A stretch of 64,000 bases of DNA from Micromonospora polyrhachis. Lineage in GTDB: Bacteria > Actinomycetota > Actinomycetes > Mycobacteriales > Micromonosporaceae. Both the position numbers and the translations under genes were made by a program. This document shows, in pieces, positions 1 to 8,085 of this stretch. A model generated the notes under the pieces. That model worked only from the letters and a program-made list of their open reading frames with translations, had not been told where the DNA came from and made no database searches. Within the stretch, counting starts at the first letter, position 1, and each line of letters starts with the position of its first letter. The DNA is taken from positions 5,096,501-5,160,500 of the forward strand of contig NZ_JACHJW010000001.1 of the NCBI RefSeq assembly GCF_014203835.1. The letters run 5' to 3'.

Positions 1-756
1 CTCGTACCGGCCCTGATCGGGCTGGCGTTCCTGGTGCTGCCGGTGGCCGGCCTGCTGATCCGTACCCCGTGGTCGTCGCTGCCGGCCCGGCTGACCGCCC
101 CCGGGGTGCTCGACGCGTTACGGCTCTCGCTGGTCAGCGCCACCCTCGCCACCCTGCTCTGCGTGCTCTTCGGGGTGCCGCTGGCCTGGCTGCTGGCGCG
201 TACCTCGGTGCCCGGCCGCCGGTTGATCCAGGCGCTGGTGACCGTGCCGCTGGTGCTACCCCCGGTCGTTGGCGGCGTCGCGTTGCTGCTGGTCTTCGGG
301 CGGCGCGGGGTGCTCGGCGGTTGGCTCGACAGTACGTTCGGCATCACCCTGCCGTTCACCACCACCGGCGTGGTGCTGGCCGAGGCGTTCGTCGCCATGC
401 CGTTCCTGGTGATCAGCGTGGCGGGGGCGCTGCGCGGTGCGGACGCCCGCTTCGAGGAGGCGGCGGCGACCCTGGGGGCCGGCCGGTGGACCGCGTTCCG
501 CCGGGTCACCCTGCCGCTGGTGGCCCCGGGTATCGCCGCCGGAGCGGTGCTCTGCTGGGCCCGTGCCCTGGGGGAGTTCGGTGCCACCATCACCTTCGCT
601 GGCAACTTTCCGGGTCGGACCCAGACCATGCCGCTCGCCGTCTACCTGGCGATGGAGACCGATCCGGAGGCGGCCATCGTGCTCAGCCTGGTGCTGCTCG
701 TGGTCTCGGTGGCGATCCTGGCCACCCTCCGGGAACGCTGGACGATGACGTCATGA
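1..756 (+). CDS. modB: Molybdate-type ABC transporter permease (5' partial)
   Basis: Inner-membrane permease of a ModABC-type oxyanion importer. The reading frame is open from base 1, so the gene begins upstream of the window. Several hydrophobic membrane segments are visible, along with the binding-protein-dependent permease EAA loop (FEEAAATLGAGRWTAFRRVT, bases about 452-510) that docks on the ATPase. The segment ALGEFGATITFAGN is typical of ModB/CysT-like permeases. The stop overlaps the ATPase start by 4 bp (ATGA), so the two are translationally coupled. The missing upstream gene is expected to be the binding protein. Molybdate is inferred from family resemblance; sulfate or tungstate cannot be excluded. 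Confidence 0.85.
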   Translation, partial: LVPALIGLAFLVLPVAGLLIRTPWSSLPARLTAPGVLDALRLSLVSATLATLLCVLFGVPLAWLLARTSVPGRRLIQALVTVPLVLPPVVGGVALLLVFGRRGVLGGWLDSTFGITLPFTTTGVVLAEAFVAMPFLVISVAGALRGADARFEEAAATLGAGRWTAFRRVTLPLVAPGIAAGAVLCWARALGEFGATITFAGNFPGRTQTMPLAVYLAMETDPEAAIVLSLVLLVVSVAILATLRERWTMTS

Positions 757-1991
757 CCAGGCTGGAATCCGCTGCCCACTCCTCGGCCGCCCAGCACCCG
801 GCCGGTAACCATTCCCCGGTGGTGGACGCGCACCTGGTGGTCGACCGAGGGGCGTTCCGGCTCGATCTGGCACTGACCCTCTCCGCCGGTGAGGTGGTCG
901 CCCTGGTCGGTCCCAACGGGGCCGGCAAGAGTACGGTGCTGCGGGCGCTGGCGGGACTGCTACCCCTGCACGACGGGCACATCGACCTGGCCGGCGAGCG
1001 GGTGGACGAGCCGGGAATCGGCGACTCCGGTGCCGGTCTGCCTCGTGCTACTCGGCCACGGGCCGGTCGGTTCGTGCCCGCCGAGCGCCGGCCGATCGGC
1101 GTGGTCTTCCAGGACTACCTGCTCTTTCCACACCTGTCCGCGCTGGACAACGTCGCCTTCGGTCCGCGCTGCCGGGGCGTGCGCAAACGGGACGCGCGGG
1201 ACGAGGCCGCCCGCTGGCTCGCCCGGGTGGGGTTGACCGAGTACGCCCATCGCCGGCCCCGCCAACTCTCCGGCGGGCAGGCGCAGCGGGTGGCGCTGGC
1301 CCGCGCGCTGGCCGTACGCCCGGCCCTGCTTCTGCTCGACGAACCGCTGGCCGCGCTCGACGCCCGGACCCGGTTGGACACCCGCGCCCAGCTACGCCAG
1401 CACCTGACCGCACATCAGGGGGCCACCCTGTTGGTGACCCACGATCCGCTGGATGCGTTGGTGCTGGCCGACCGGCTACTCGTGGTGGAGGACGGTCGGC
1501 TGGTGCAGCAGGGTGACCCGGCCGAGGTGGCTGCTCGCCCCCGCACCGAGTACGTCGCCAGCCTGGTGGGGCTCAACCTGTATCGCGGCCAGGCCGACGG
1601 GCATACCGTGACGCTGGCCGACGGTCCGGTCCTCACTGTCGCCGACCAGGTGCACGGTGCCGTCTTTGTCGCTTTTCCGCCGTCGTCAGTCACGTTGTCA
1701 CAGATCAAGCCGGGCGATGAGGGTAATACCTGGCCGGTACGGGTGACCGGGGTGGAGCCGTACGGCGACAATCTCCGGGTCCGACTCACCGGCATGCAAC
1801 CCGGCCCTGCCGATTCCCCGACTACGATCCGGCCGCACGTTGACGTGGGGCACCCGGCCGATGCTCCGGCTACGGGGCAGTTGGCAGCCGACGTCTCGCC
1901 CGCGGTGGTGGCGCGGCTGGATCTGCGTACCGGGGCGCGACTCTGGGCCATGATCGACCCCGCCACCACCCGCGCCTATCCCGCACGATAG
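753..1991 (+). CDS. modC: Molybdate-type ABC transporter ATP-binding protein
   Basis: A 412-aa ATPase that powers the importer whose permease it overlaps (ATG at 753, permease TGA at 754-756). It shows Walker A GPNGAGKS, a Q-loop (VVFQDYLLFPHL), the signature LSGGQ, Walker B LLLLDEP and the switch His in VTHD. A C-terminal extension of about 130 residues after VASLVGLNLY is the expected TOBE/MOP-like substrate-sensing region of ModC proteins. An insert with low similarity follows the Walker A region (about residues 75-95). The stop codon lies inside a hairpin that probably ends the transcript. Confidence 0.85.
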   Translation: MTRLESAAHSSAAQHPAGNHSPVVDAHLVVDRGAFRLDLALTLSAGEVVALVGPNGAGKSTVLRALAGLLPLHDGHIDLAGERVDEPGIGDSGAGLPRATRPRAGRFVPAERRPIGVVFQDYLLFPHLSALDNVAFGPRCRGVRKRDARDEAARWLARVGLTEYAHRRPRQLSGGQAQRVALARALAVRPALLLLDEPLAALDARTRLDTRAQLRQHLTAHQGATLLVTHDPLDALVLADRLLVVEDGRLVQQGDPAEVAARPRTEYVASLVGLNLYRGQADGHTVTLADGPVLTVADQVHGAVFVAFPPSSVTLSQIKPGDEGNTWPVRVTGVEPYGDNLRVRLTGMQPGPADSPTTIRPHVDVGHPADAPATGQLAADVSPAVVARLDLRTGARLWAMIDPATTRAYPAR

Positions 1992-2036
1992 GAAGGGCTC
2001 CTTCCTGTCGTCTTCGCATAGGAAGGAGCCCCTTCT
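1990..2036. terminator. Hairpin between convergent genes, repeat family copy 1
   Basis: Arms GAAGGGCTCCTTCCT and AGGAAGGAGCCCCTTC pair with one bulge around a loop (2007-2019). It sits between the convergent modC and the 2045-2458 gene, so it can serve both. The arm and loop sequences recur at 8031 and 9788. Confidence 0.7.
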
Positions 2037-2044
2037 GACACTTG

Positions 2045-2458
2045 TCAGATGTCCAGGCCGGTCGGGGGCTTGAGCGAGTCGGCGTCGACGAACTCCAGGT
2101 GCTCGGCGGTGCGGGCGGCCTCGGCGCGACTCATCACGGCCTGGGCCATCGCCCCGACAGCCCAGCCGATCGCCGCACCGGCCAGCCCGGCCCCGATCAG
2201 CCAACCCCAGGGCAGCCCCGGTCGTCGGCCGGCGAGGGCGTCCACGGCCGAGGTGGCCCGGTGCCACGCCTCGTTGGCGACCGGTGCGACCCGGTCGCCG
2301 GCCCCGTCCGCGAGGTGCGCGGTGGCGCGCTTCGCCGAAAGTACGCTGTCCCGGGCCAGGTCCCCGGCCGAGTTGACCGTGGAGAGCACCTGCTCCCAGG
2401 CGTGATCGGCGATTCGTTCGGGCTTGCTACGGCGGTCCAGCAGACTGGTTCCGAACAT
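2045..2458 (-). CDS. Conserved actinobacterial membrane-associated hypothetical protein
   Basis: A 137-aa protein. I chose the ATG at 2458 because GGAGGT lies 8 bases upstream on the minus strand; longer in-frame starts lack a ribosome site. The N-terminal 80 residues are amphipathic and Ala/Asp/Arg rich, reminiscent of YtxH-like proteins. One hydrophobic glycine-zipper-like segment follows (WLIGAGLAGAAIGWAVGAMA, about residues 88-107), then a polar tail. This suggests a single-pass or peripheral membrane protein. No catalytic motif is visible and no function is assigned. Confidence 0.7.
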   Translation of the reverse strand: MFGTSLLDRRSKPERIADHAWEQVLSTVNSAGDLARDSVLSAKRATAHLADGAGDRVAPVANEAWHRATSAVDALAGRRPGLPWGWLIGAGLAGAAIGWAVGAMAQAVMSRAEAARTAEHLEFVDADSLKPPTGLDI

Positions 2459-2582
2459 GGTGCTACCTCCTCGGGTGCCGACAGCAGCGAGCGCTCTGGA
2501 TAGCGGCATCTGTTCGGCGGTCGGTTTTCTCTCTCCGAGGTGCCCGGACATGCTTCCCGGCAAACGCGGCCGATGGTAGGAA

Positions 2583-2726
2583 CTGACATCCTCTCCGCTC
2601 CAAAGGGTGGAGATTCCCTCCGCGTGTGGGACACGCGGCGTCCGGGCGGGTTACCGCTTCGCCGCGCGGCCCTGGCAGCCCTCCCAGCGCGGGCCTTCAC
2701 CCCCGCCCTGAAGGGCGGAGCGTCGG
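2583..2726. mobile_element. Possible remnant of IS200/IS605-type element ends
   Basis: Two hairpins resemble the imperfect palindromes at the ends of actinobacterial IS200/IS605 elements: CTCCGCTC/GGGTGGAG (2593-2612) followed by ATTCC, and CCGCCCT/AGGGCGG (2703-2718). No TnpA or TnpB coding sequence lies between or near them. Similarity of the hairpin-plus-ATTCC arrangement is the only evidence, so this may be a non-autonomous or decayed copy. Confidence 0.35.
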
Positions 2727-2755
2727 CCCGCGCAACCGGTGGCGGCCGTACCTGA

Positions 2756-2899
2756 TCAGCGGAGGGCGACCACCGCGGCCGGCAGCGCGAAGTCGTCGTC
2801 ATCGTCATCGTCGTCGTCACCGGCGGGGCCGAAACCGCAGGCGAGCATCAGGGCGAGCAGGGCGCCGACACCGGCTAGGCCGAGCAGCTTCTTCAACAT
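2756..2899 (-). CDS. Small membrane/secreted peptide with nine consecutive aspartates
   Basis: A 47-aa reading frame with ATG at 2899 preceded by GGGAG at good spacing. It has a basic start (MLKK), a hydrophobic segment ending at a cysteine (LALMLAC, residues 15-21, weakly lipobox-like), a run of nine Asp (28-36) and a hydrophobic tail. It reads like a very small lipoprotein or single-pass membrane peptide. The Asp run could bind divalent cations, but that is speculation. Start, ribosome site and composition support it as a real gene; I do not recognise a family. Confidence 0.55.
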   Translation of the reverse strand: MLKKLLGLAGVGALLALMLACGFGPAGDDDDDDDDDFALPAAVVALR

Positions 2900-3391
2900 G
2901 ATCAGTCTCCCTCGACTTGGCGGACCGGACGGAACGGCCGGAGGTGCTGGATCGGTACCGGTGGAACGTGCTGATCGGTGCGGGTGGAACGAAGATCGAT
3001 GGTGTGGACATCGACCGGGTGGGGGCCGGTTCGGGCCGATGGTAGTGCTGCCCGTCCACCCCGATGGGGCCCAAGTAGGCGGGGTGTGCGGTGATCATGC
3101 TGGCCAGCGCGGGTGTGGAGAGGTCAGCCGCCACGCCGACGCCGACCGGCACGCTAGCGACTGGCTCGCTCGTCCCGCCGGTTAGGCTGACGGATGTCAT
3201 GGGGCCGGATTGGCCTCGTGGAGCACGAGAACATATGGTGGCGATTGCCCGGATAGATGCTGTTTTGGGGGGTTCTTCGCATAGATTGCCCCTCCGGAAG
3301 GGTGGCGACCGAGGCCATGGGAGGAATACTCTCGGTCGCGGCCCGCGTACTGATGAGGCGCCCGGACACGGGCGAGTGGAGGTGCTCCCGC
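2900..3391. other. Intergenic region between small peptide gene and STAS gene
   Basis: This stretch lies between divergent genes and must hold both promoters. An in-frame open extension of the STAS gene reaches back to 3257, with an ATG at 3317, but neither start has as good a ribosome site as the GTG at 3392. I see no RNA gene or repeat here. Confidence 0.4.
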
Positions 3392-3760
3392 GTGAGCCTG
3401 TCGATCGTCCAGTCGACCCTGCCAGACGGAGTAGTGGAGATCGCCCCCCGTGGAGAGATCGATGTCGACACGGCGTACGAGGTACGTGAGGCGATTGCCG
3501 GGGTGCTGACCAAGAGTCGGCCCGCCCGGATCGAGCTCAACATGCGACTTGTCAGCTTCATCGACTCAGTGGGCATCAGCGCGATGGTCGCTGGGTTCCA
3601 GACCGCTGAGGTCAGCGGCGTGAAGCTGGTGGTCACCGAACCGAGCCGGTTCGTGCACCGGCAACTGTGGGTTACCGGTCTGCTCGGCCTCTTCGGCGCG
3701 CCGGAGCCCTACTTCTCGGGTGCCTCCTCGGCACCCGAGGCACCGGTTGCCGGCGGCTGA
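3392..3760 (+). CDS. STAS-domain anti-sigma factor antagonist
   Basis: A 122-aa single STAS domain of the SpoIIAA/RsbV type. Such proteins sequester an anti-sigma kinase when unphosphorylated, freeing a sigma factor. The phosphorylation motif is present as FIDSVG (Asp58-Ser59). The GTG at 3392 has GGAGGT 8 bases upstream. No cognate kinase or sigma gene adjoins it, so its partner lies elsewhere. The last 52 bases overlap the 3' end of the convergent surE gene, and the C-terminal tail after about residue 104 is Ala/Pro rich and probably disordered. Confidence 0.8.
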   Translation: MSLSIVQSTLPDGVVEIAPRGEIDVDTAYEVREAIAGVLTKSRPARIELNMRLVSFIDSVGISAMVAGFQTAEVSGVKLVVTEPSRFVHRQLWVTGLLGLFGAPEPYFSGASSAPEAPVAGG

Positions 3761-4599
3761 GTCGCGTCTGGCCTACCCCTGATCGCATCGAGGTCAGAGA
3801 GATCCACGTCGTAGGCCTCGGTGATCGCTCGGATCGCGGTCACCGAGGCGTACCCGTCGGCGAGCCAGGCGACGTCCGTACCCCGCTCCACCGGCTGGCC
3901 CGACTCCTCCAGCGCGGTCTGGATGAATCCGTGCCCCATCTCGGCCACGGTCATCTGGACCTGACCGAAGCCGGCCAGCGAGCCCCGTCGGATACCTCGC
4001 AACTGCTCGTACGGGATGTCCGGCGAGTTGACGTTGAGTACGCACTCCAGCGGCACGGAGGTCAGCCGGGGCAGTAGATCCAGCGCCACCCGAGCGGCGG
4101 TACCCCAGTGGCGGGCGTCGTCGTGCCCGTGATCCGCCGCCACCGCCGCGCCACCGCTGGCGGCGGTAGCCGTGGTGGCGGAGAGCACGTCGAGCGAGAC
4201 CGCCATCGCCCGGCAGCCGTTGGCCGCCGCGGTGAACGCCGCGCCCACCGTGCCCGAGTGCAGGATCGCCCGGCCCGCGTTGGCACCCCGGTTGACCCCG
4301 GAGAGCACCACCGTCGGGGGTGGTCCGAACGCCCCGTGAATGGCGATCAGCGTGATGAAACCCGGGGAGCCGGCGACGCCGTACGACGGAACTCCGGGCA
4401 GATCGTCGACGGTGCGTTCCTCGACGACCACCCGGCCCTCCTCCTCGACCGCGGTCATCCCGGCGCTGGTACCACTGGCCTCGGTCGCGGGCGCCGCGAT
4501 CACGACGTCCAGACCCCGGGCGACCGCTGCCTCGGCCAGCCACCGGATGCCAGGGGCGGCGATGCCGTCGTCGTTGGTGATCAATATGCGCATGGTCAT
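3709..4599 (-). CDS. surE: 5'/3'-nucleotidase SurE family
   Basis: A 296-aa SurE-type metal-dependent nucleoside monophosphatase. The metal site NDDG is at residues 9-12 and the SGVNRGAN loop is near residue 100, both diagnostic. The start ATG (4597-4599) overlaps the stop of the upstream kinase gene by ATGA, indicating coupling. A Gly/Ala-rich insertion (about residues 135-160) and a C-terminal tail rich in Pro, Ala and Glu exceed the typical length of about 250 residues. The 3' end overlaps the convergent STAS gene antisense. Confidence 0.85.
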   Translation of the reverse strand: MTMRILITNDDGIAAPGIRWLAEAAVARGLDVVIAAPATEASGTSAGMTAVEEEGRVVVEERTVDDLPGVPSYGVAGSPGFITLIAIHGAFGPPPTVVLSGVNRGANAGRAILHSGTVGAAFTAAANGCRAMAVSLDVLSATTATAASGGAAVAADHGHDDARHWGTAARVALDLLPRLTSVPLECVLNVNSPDIPYEQLRGIRRGSLAGFGQVQMTVAEMGHGFIQTALEESGQPVERGTDVAWLADGYASVTAIRAITEAYDVDLSDLDAIRGRPDATQPPATGASGAEEAPEK

Positions 4600-5573
4600 C
4601 CCGGATTCGTCCGACCGGCGAACTGGTCCGGCGTCATCCGTTCCTGCCGGTCCGCCCCGATCGGTGCGAGCCGGACCCGGTCGACCAGCCCGGCGATGGC
4701 GTCCGGGCGGCCGGTACCCAGGCCGTGCCGGGTCACGTTGAGCGCGCCGGCCGCCGCTCCGGTGCGTACCGCGAGTGGCATGTCGCCGCCCCGGGCGAGC
4801 ACGGCGGCCACCCCGGCGGTCAGCGAGTCGCCGGCTCCGCGCGGATCCGCCGCCTGCAATCGGGGCATGTGCACCTCGTAGACCTCCCCGTCGATCAACG
4901 CGAGGGCGGGATCCCCGGCACGGCTGACCACCACCGACTCCGCCCCCTCGGTGTGCAGTTGGTGCATCGTTTCGACGAGTTCCTCCTCGCTGTCGTTGGC
5001 CGCCCGGCCGTCGGCGATCAACTCCTCGTGGCTGATCTTGAGGAAGAAGAGCCCGCTGTCGAGGACCGCACCGAGATGCTCGCCGGAGAGGTCGGCCACC
5101 ACCAGACTGCCGTTCCCTCCGAGGTCGGCGGCGAGCCGCCGGTAGGTGTCGGCCGGGGCCAGGGAACGGTTGCCGGGGCCGCTGAGCACGCTCACCCGGG
5201 CGCACAGTCCCTCGCCGAGAGCCAGGTTGTACAGCTCGTCCAATTCGTGTCGGCTCAGCGGATGTCCCGGTACGTCCGCGACCTCCTGTCGAGTGCCACT
5301 GCGCCGGTCGTGTACGTACCCGCCGCTGCTGGACTCCCGGCGGACCACCTTCAGGTCGACGCCCTCACTGGCCATCAGCGGTTCGAGCACCTGACCGATC
5401 TCGCCGCCCAGGCTGGCGCAGAGCACCACCGGGGTGCCGAGCGAGGTGATCATCCGGGCCTGCCAGATGCCCTGTCCGCCGGGGTGCAGGTGCATCTCCG
5501 CCTCGCCGTTGGTCTGGTCGAGGGTCACCGTCAGCTGTGGTGCCGGCGCGAAGACCATCACGTGGTCACTCAT
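4596..5573 (-). CDS. PfkB-family carbohydrate kinase
   Basis: A 325-aa ribokinase-fold kinase. The second PfkB signature is clear near the C-terminus (DPRGAGDSLTAG, carrying the catalytic Asp), and a glycine-rich start of the sugar-binding lid (GGQGIWQAR) is near residue 33. The N-terminus resembles 1-phosphofructokinase-like members. It overlaps surE by 4 bp, so the pair probably forms one unit linking a phosphatase and a kinase. The substrate cannot be told from the sequence. The ribosome site before ATG 5573 is weak. Confidence 0.8.
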   Translation of the reverse strand: MSDHVMVFAPAPQLTVTLDQTNGEAEMHLHPGGQGIWQARMITSLGTPVVLCASLGGEIGQVLEPLMASEGVDLKVVRRESSSGGYVHDRRSGTRQEVADVPGHPLSRHELDELYNLALGEGLCARVSVLSGPGNRSLAPADTYRRLAADLGGNGSLVVADLSGEHLGAVLDSGLFFLKISHEELIADGRAANDSEEELVETMHQLHTEGAESVVVSRAGDPALALIDGEVYEVHMPRLQAADPRGAGDSLTAGVAAVLARGGDMPLAVRTGAAAGALNVTRHGLGTGRPDAIAGLVDRVRLAPIGADRQERMTPDQFAGRTNPG

Positions 5574-5641
5574 GAGGAGTCGTTTCCCTGCCTGGCGTCG
5601 CTCATGCGGCAGGTGCGGCGTATCCCTGCCGCGATTCGAGG

Positions 5642-5690
5642 TTGACAGCGTGCGCCGAGGAACCTATGTTTAACGTGTTCGTTAATTAAC
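5642..5690 (+). promoter_or_regulatory. Promoter with ArsR-type operator
   Basis: A near-consensus promoter, TTGACA (5642-5647), 17-bp spacer, TATGTT (5665-5670), is followed at once by the inverted repeat TTAAC-GTGTTC-GTTAA (5670-5685) and the palindrome GTTAATTAAC. AT-rich palindromes at the start of ArsR genes are typical autoregulatory operators. AAGGAGG at 5691 is the ribosome site of the gene that follows. Confidence 0.7.
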
Positions 5691-5706
5691 AAGGAGGCTA
5701 AATGCG

Positions 5707-6093
5707 GTGGCCAGCGACCGCCTGAGCGTCATCTTCGCGGCACTGGCGGACCCGACCCGCCGGGCGATCCTCACCCGGCTCGCGGAAGGTGACGCCACTG
5801 TCTCGGAACTCGCGGAACCGTTCTCGATCAGCCTGCCGGCGATCTCGCGGCACCTGAAGGTGCTCGAACAGGCCGGGTTGATCACCCGAAGCCGTACGGC
5901 CCAATGGCGCTCCAGCAGTCTCAACGCCGAACCGCTTCGGGAAGCCACGGAGTGGATGGAGCGGTACCGACAGTTCTGGGACGCCAACTTCGAACGGCTG
6001 GACGCCCACCTGCGGCGAATCATGCAGGCGCAGCAGGACGAACCGGCAGCACCTCAGACCAACCGAGCAGAATCCGAAGGGAAAACGTCATGA
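5707..6093 (+). CDS. ArsR-family transcriptional regulator
   Basis: A 128-aa winged-helix regulator. The sequence ALADPTRRAILTRLAEG followed by SISLPAISRHLKVLEQAGLI is the standard ArsR helix-turn-helix. No metal-binding cysteines are visible, which fits the subclass paired with AHSA1-domain proteins. The GTG at 5707 is preceded by AAGGAGG. The stop overlaps the AHSA1 gene (ATGA). It probably represses its own operon through the palindrome just upstream. Confidence 0.88.
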   Translation: MASDRLSVIFAALADPTRRAILTRLAEGDATVSELAEPFSISLPAISRHLKVLEQAGLITRSRTAQWRSSSLNAEPLREATEWMERYRQFWDANFERLDAHLRRIMQAQQDEPAAPQTNRAESEGKTS

Positions 6094-6551
6094 CCCAGGC
6101 GAAGCCCGACCAGGAACTGGTCATCACCCGGATCTTCAACGCGCCGCGGGAGCTGGTCTACCGCGCCTTCACCGACCCCGACCAGCTGGTGCAGTGGTTC
6201 GGGCCGGTGGGCTTCTCGGTGCCCCGCGAGACCGTCGACCTCGACGTCCGTGTTGGCGGGCATCAGCGGTTCACCATGGTCAGCGACGAGGACCCGAACA
6301 TGGCCTCGCCGGTCGCCGCCCGGTTCACCGAGGTCATCGAGAACGAACTGATCGTGGGCACCGAGGACTGGGAGGGGGTACCCGGTCAGCAGGAGAGTAG
6401 CGGCATGTACCTGCGGATCGAGTTCCACGACGAGGGTGGGAAGACGCGTCTCGTACTGCGTCAGGGGCCGTACACCGCGGAGATGGTGCAGATGGCCACC
6501 GCCGGTTGGGAAAGCTCCTTCACCAAGCTCGACCCGCTGCTCGCCAGCTGA
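6090..6551 (+). CDS. SRPBCC (AHSA1/START-like) domain protein
   Basis: A 153-aa single-domain protein of the Aha1-C-like SRPBCC superfamily. The opening (ITRIFNAPRELVYRAFTDP), the WFGP motif and the C-terminal GWESSFTKLD helix are typical. These are hydrophobic-ligand-binding helix-grip folds commonly encoded directly after ArsR genes, as here with a 4-bp overlap. The ligand is unknown. Confidence 0.85.
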   Translation: MTQAKPDQELVITRIFNAPRELVYRAFTDPDQLVQWFGPVGFSVPRETVDLDVRVGGHQRFTMVSDEDPNMASPVAARFTEVIENELIVGTEDWEGVPGQQESSGMYLRIEFHDEGGKTRLVLRQGPYTAEMVQMATAGWESSFTKLDPLLAS

Positions 6552-6650
6552 ACGGCGACACTCGTTCGTACGCTGGGGTGAGTGCGAGCCCCGTTCGTGC
6601 GCTGGCTGGTCGCGGTCTTCCTTCGGGCGCTGGTGGAAGCGTCTTTGCTG

Positions 6651-6680
6651 CCGCGTCGTGCCGCGTCGTGCCGCGTCGTG
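6651..6680. repeat. Tandem repeat, three exact copies of a 10-mer
   Basis: The decamer CCGCGTCGTG is present three times in a row in the gap between the AHSA1 gene and the convergent subtilase gene. The rest of this gap shows no gene. Confidence 0.9.
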
Positions 6681-6728
6681 CCGCCCGTCCCCGGCCGGAT
6701 CTCCGGTCCGGGGGCGGGCGTGGGGGAC

Positions 6729-7979
6729 TCAGCCGGTGGGGGAGAGGTAGAGCAGGCGGTTGGGCGAGCCGGTGCCGGGGTTGGTCACCACCCCGATGGT
6801 GGCGGTGCTGGCCAGGTAACTCTGCACCTGGGCCGGCGTCCAGGTCGGGTTGTTGCTCAGCACCCGGGCGGCGGCACCAGCCAGGTGCGGTGCCGCCTGC
6901 GACGTGCCGCTCAGGCTGTTGGTGGCGCTGATGCTGGTGTGCCAGGTCGAGGTGACCGTTACGCCGGGCGCGAAGAAGTCCAGGCAGGGGCCGAAGTTCG
7001 ACCAACTCGCCCGAGCGTCGGAGCTGGTGGTGGCACCGACCGTGATTGCGTTCGGGGTCGAGCCGGGCGAATAGTTGCAGGCGTTGGCGTTGGAGTTGCC
7101 TGCGGCCACCGTGTAGGTCACCCCGTCGGCGATGGAATTCGTCACCGCCGTGTTGAGCGCGTTGCTGTAACTGCCCTGGACGCCCAGGTTCGCCACGGCC
7201 GGTTGCCCGGGGAGGTGGTCGGCGGTGACCCAGTTGATGCCGGAGATGATGATCGCGAGGCTGCTCGCCGCGCCGCAGTCGTACACCTTGACGGCGACCA
7301 GTACGACGTCCTTGGCCACGCCCCACCACGTCCCGCCGACGGTGCCGGCCGCGTGGGTGCCGTGTCCGAGGCAGTCGTTGGCCGGCGGGAGACCGTCGAT
7401 CGCGTCGTACCCGTAGATCGCCTGACCACCGAAGTCCTGGTGGCCGATCTGCACCCCGCTGTCGATGATGTACGCCTTTACCCCGGTGCCCTGGCTGGTG
7501 AAGTTGTAGGTGGTGCTCAGCGGGAGAGCCGGCTGATCGATACGGTCCAGGTTCCAGGGCGCGTTGTTCTGGGTGGTGGTCAGCTCCACCGTGCGATCCT
7601 GCTCGACGTAGGCCACTGCGGGATCGCGAGCCAGCCGTCGGGCCGCCGACTCGGACAGGTGGATCTGGAATCCGTTGAGCGCGTCGCCGTACACCCGGCC
7701 CAGGGTGCCGCCGTAGCGGCTGGCCAGGCTGCTGGCGGTGGCGGCGAGTGCGGCCTGTCGGGTGCCGGCCCTGCCGCCGACGGCGCTGTCGGCGAGTACC
7801 ACGATGTAGCTGCCCGGAATCGCGGTGGCGGCACCGACATCGCCGATATCGGGGTGGGTGCTTGCTGTCGCCGTCGAACCGGCGGCCATCGTGCTGGACA
7901 GGACCATGATCGTGGTGGCCAGGAGACCGAGGACGCCCCGGGCGCCCAGTCGCCGCCGAGGACTGTGGGGGAGTGTCAT
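6729..7979 (-). CDS. Secreted subtilisin-like serine protease (S8, proteinase K type)
   Basis: A 416-aa preproenzyme. A signal peptide (basic start, hydrophobic core about residues 15-34) precedes an inhibitor-I9-like propeptide (SYIVVLADS to about residue 130). The catalytic domain carries Asp173 (IIDSG), His209 (GHGTHAAGT), the oxyanion Asn region (VAAGNSNANAC) and the Ser in SGTSQAAPH. All triad residues are intact. It belongs to the same family as the subtilase at 45974 and its decayed copy at 50516 but is clearly diverged. It stands alone, converging on the AHSA1 gene. Confidence 0.92.
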   Translation of the reverse strand: MTLPHSPRRRLGARGVLGLLATTIMVLSSTMAAGSTATASTHPDIGDVGAATAIPGSYIVVLADSAVGGRAGTRQAALAATASSLASRYGGTLGRVYGDALNGFQIHLSESAARRLARDPAVAYVEQDRTVELTTTQNNAPWNLDRIDQPALPLSTTYNFTSQGTGVKAYIIDSGVQIGHQDFGGQAIYGYDAIDGLPPANDCLGHGTHAAGTVGGTWWGVAKDVVLVAVKVYDCGAASSLAIIISGINWVTADHLPGQPAVANLGVQGSYSNALNTAVTNSIADGVTYTVAAGNSNANACNYSPGSTPNAITVGATTSSDARASWSNFGPCLDFFAPGVTVTSTWHTSISATNSLSGTSQAAPHLAGAAARVLSNNPTWTPAQVQSYLASTATIGVVTNPGTGSPNRLLYLSPTG

Positions 7980-8030
7980 CCGCCAATTCTATTGACGTTC
8001 TCCTATGTTAGGGGGTGGTCTGCCAAGTGT

Positions 8031-8082
8031 TAGGAAGGGCCCCTTCTCGTCGTTTTTCGCCTTGGAAGGGACCCTTGCTGAC
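8031..8082. repeat. Dispersed hairpin repeat, copy 2
   Basis: Arms AGGAAGGGCCCCTTCT and GGAAGGGACCCTTG flank a loop containing TCGTCGTTTTTCGC. The layout and loop match the copies at 1990 and 9788 (opposite orientation). It lies just downstream of the monooxygenase gene and upstream of the subtilase gene on the minus strand, so it may end monooxygenase transcription. Confidence 0.65.
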
Positions 8083-8085
8083 GCC

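Noticed and set aside
69-752. N-terminal extension of the modC frame back to base 69
   Set aside because: It lies fully within modB in another frame; the ATG at 753 with the ATGA overlap is the natural start.
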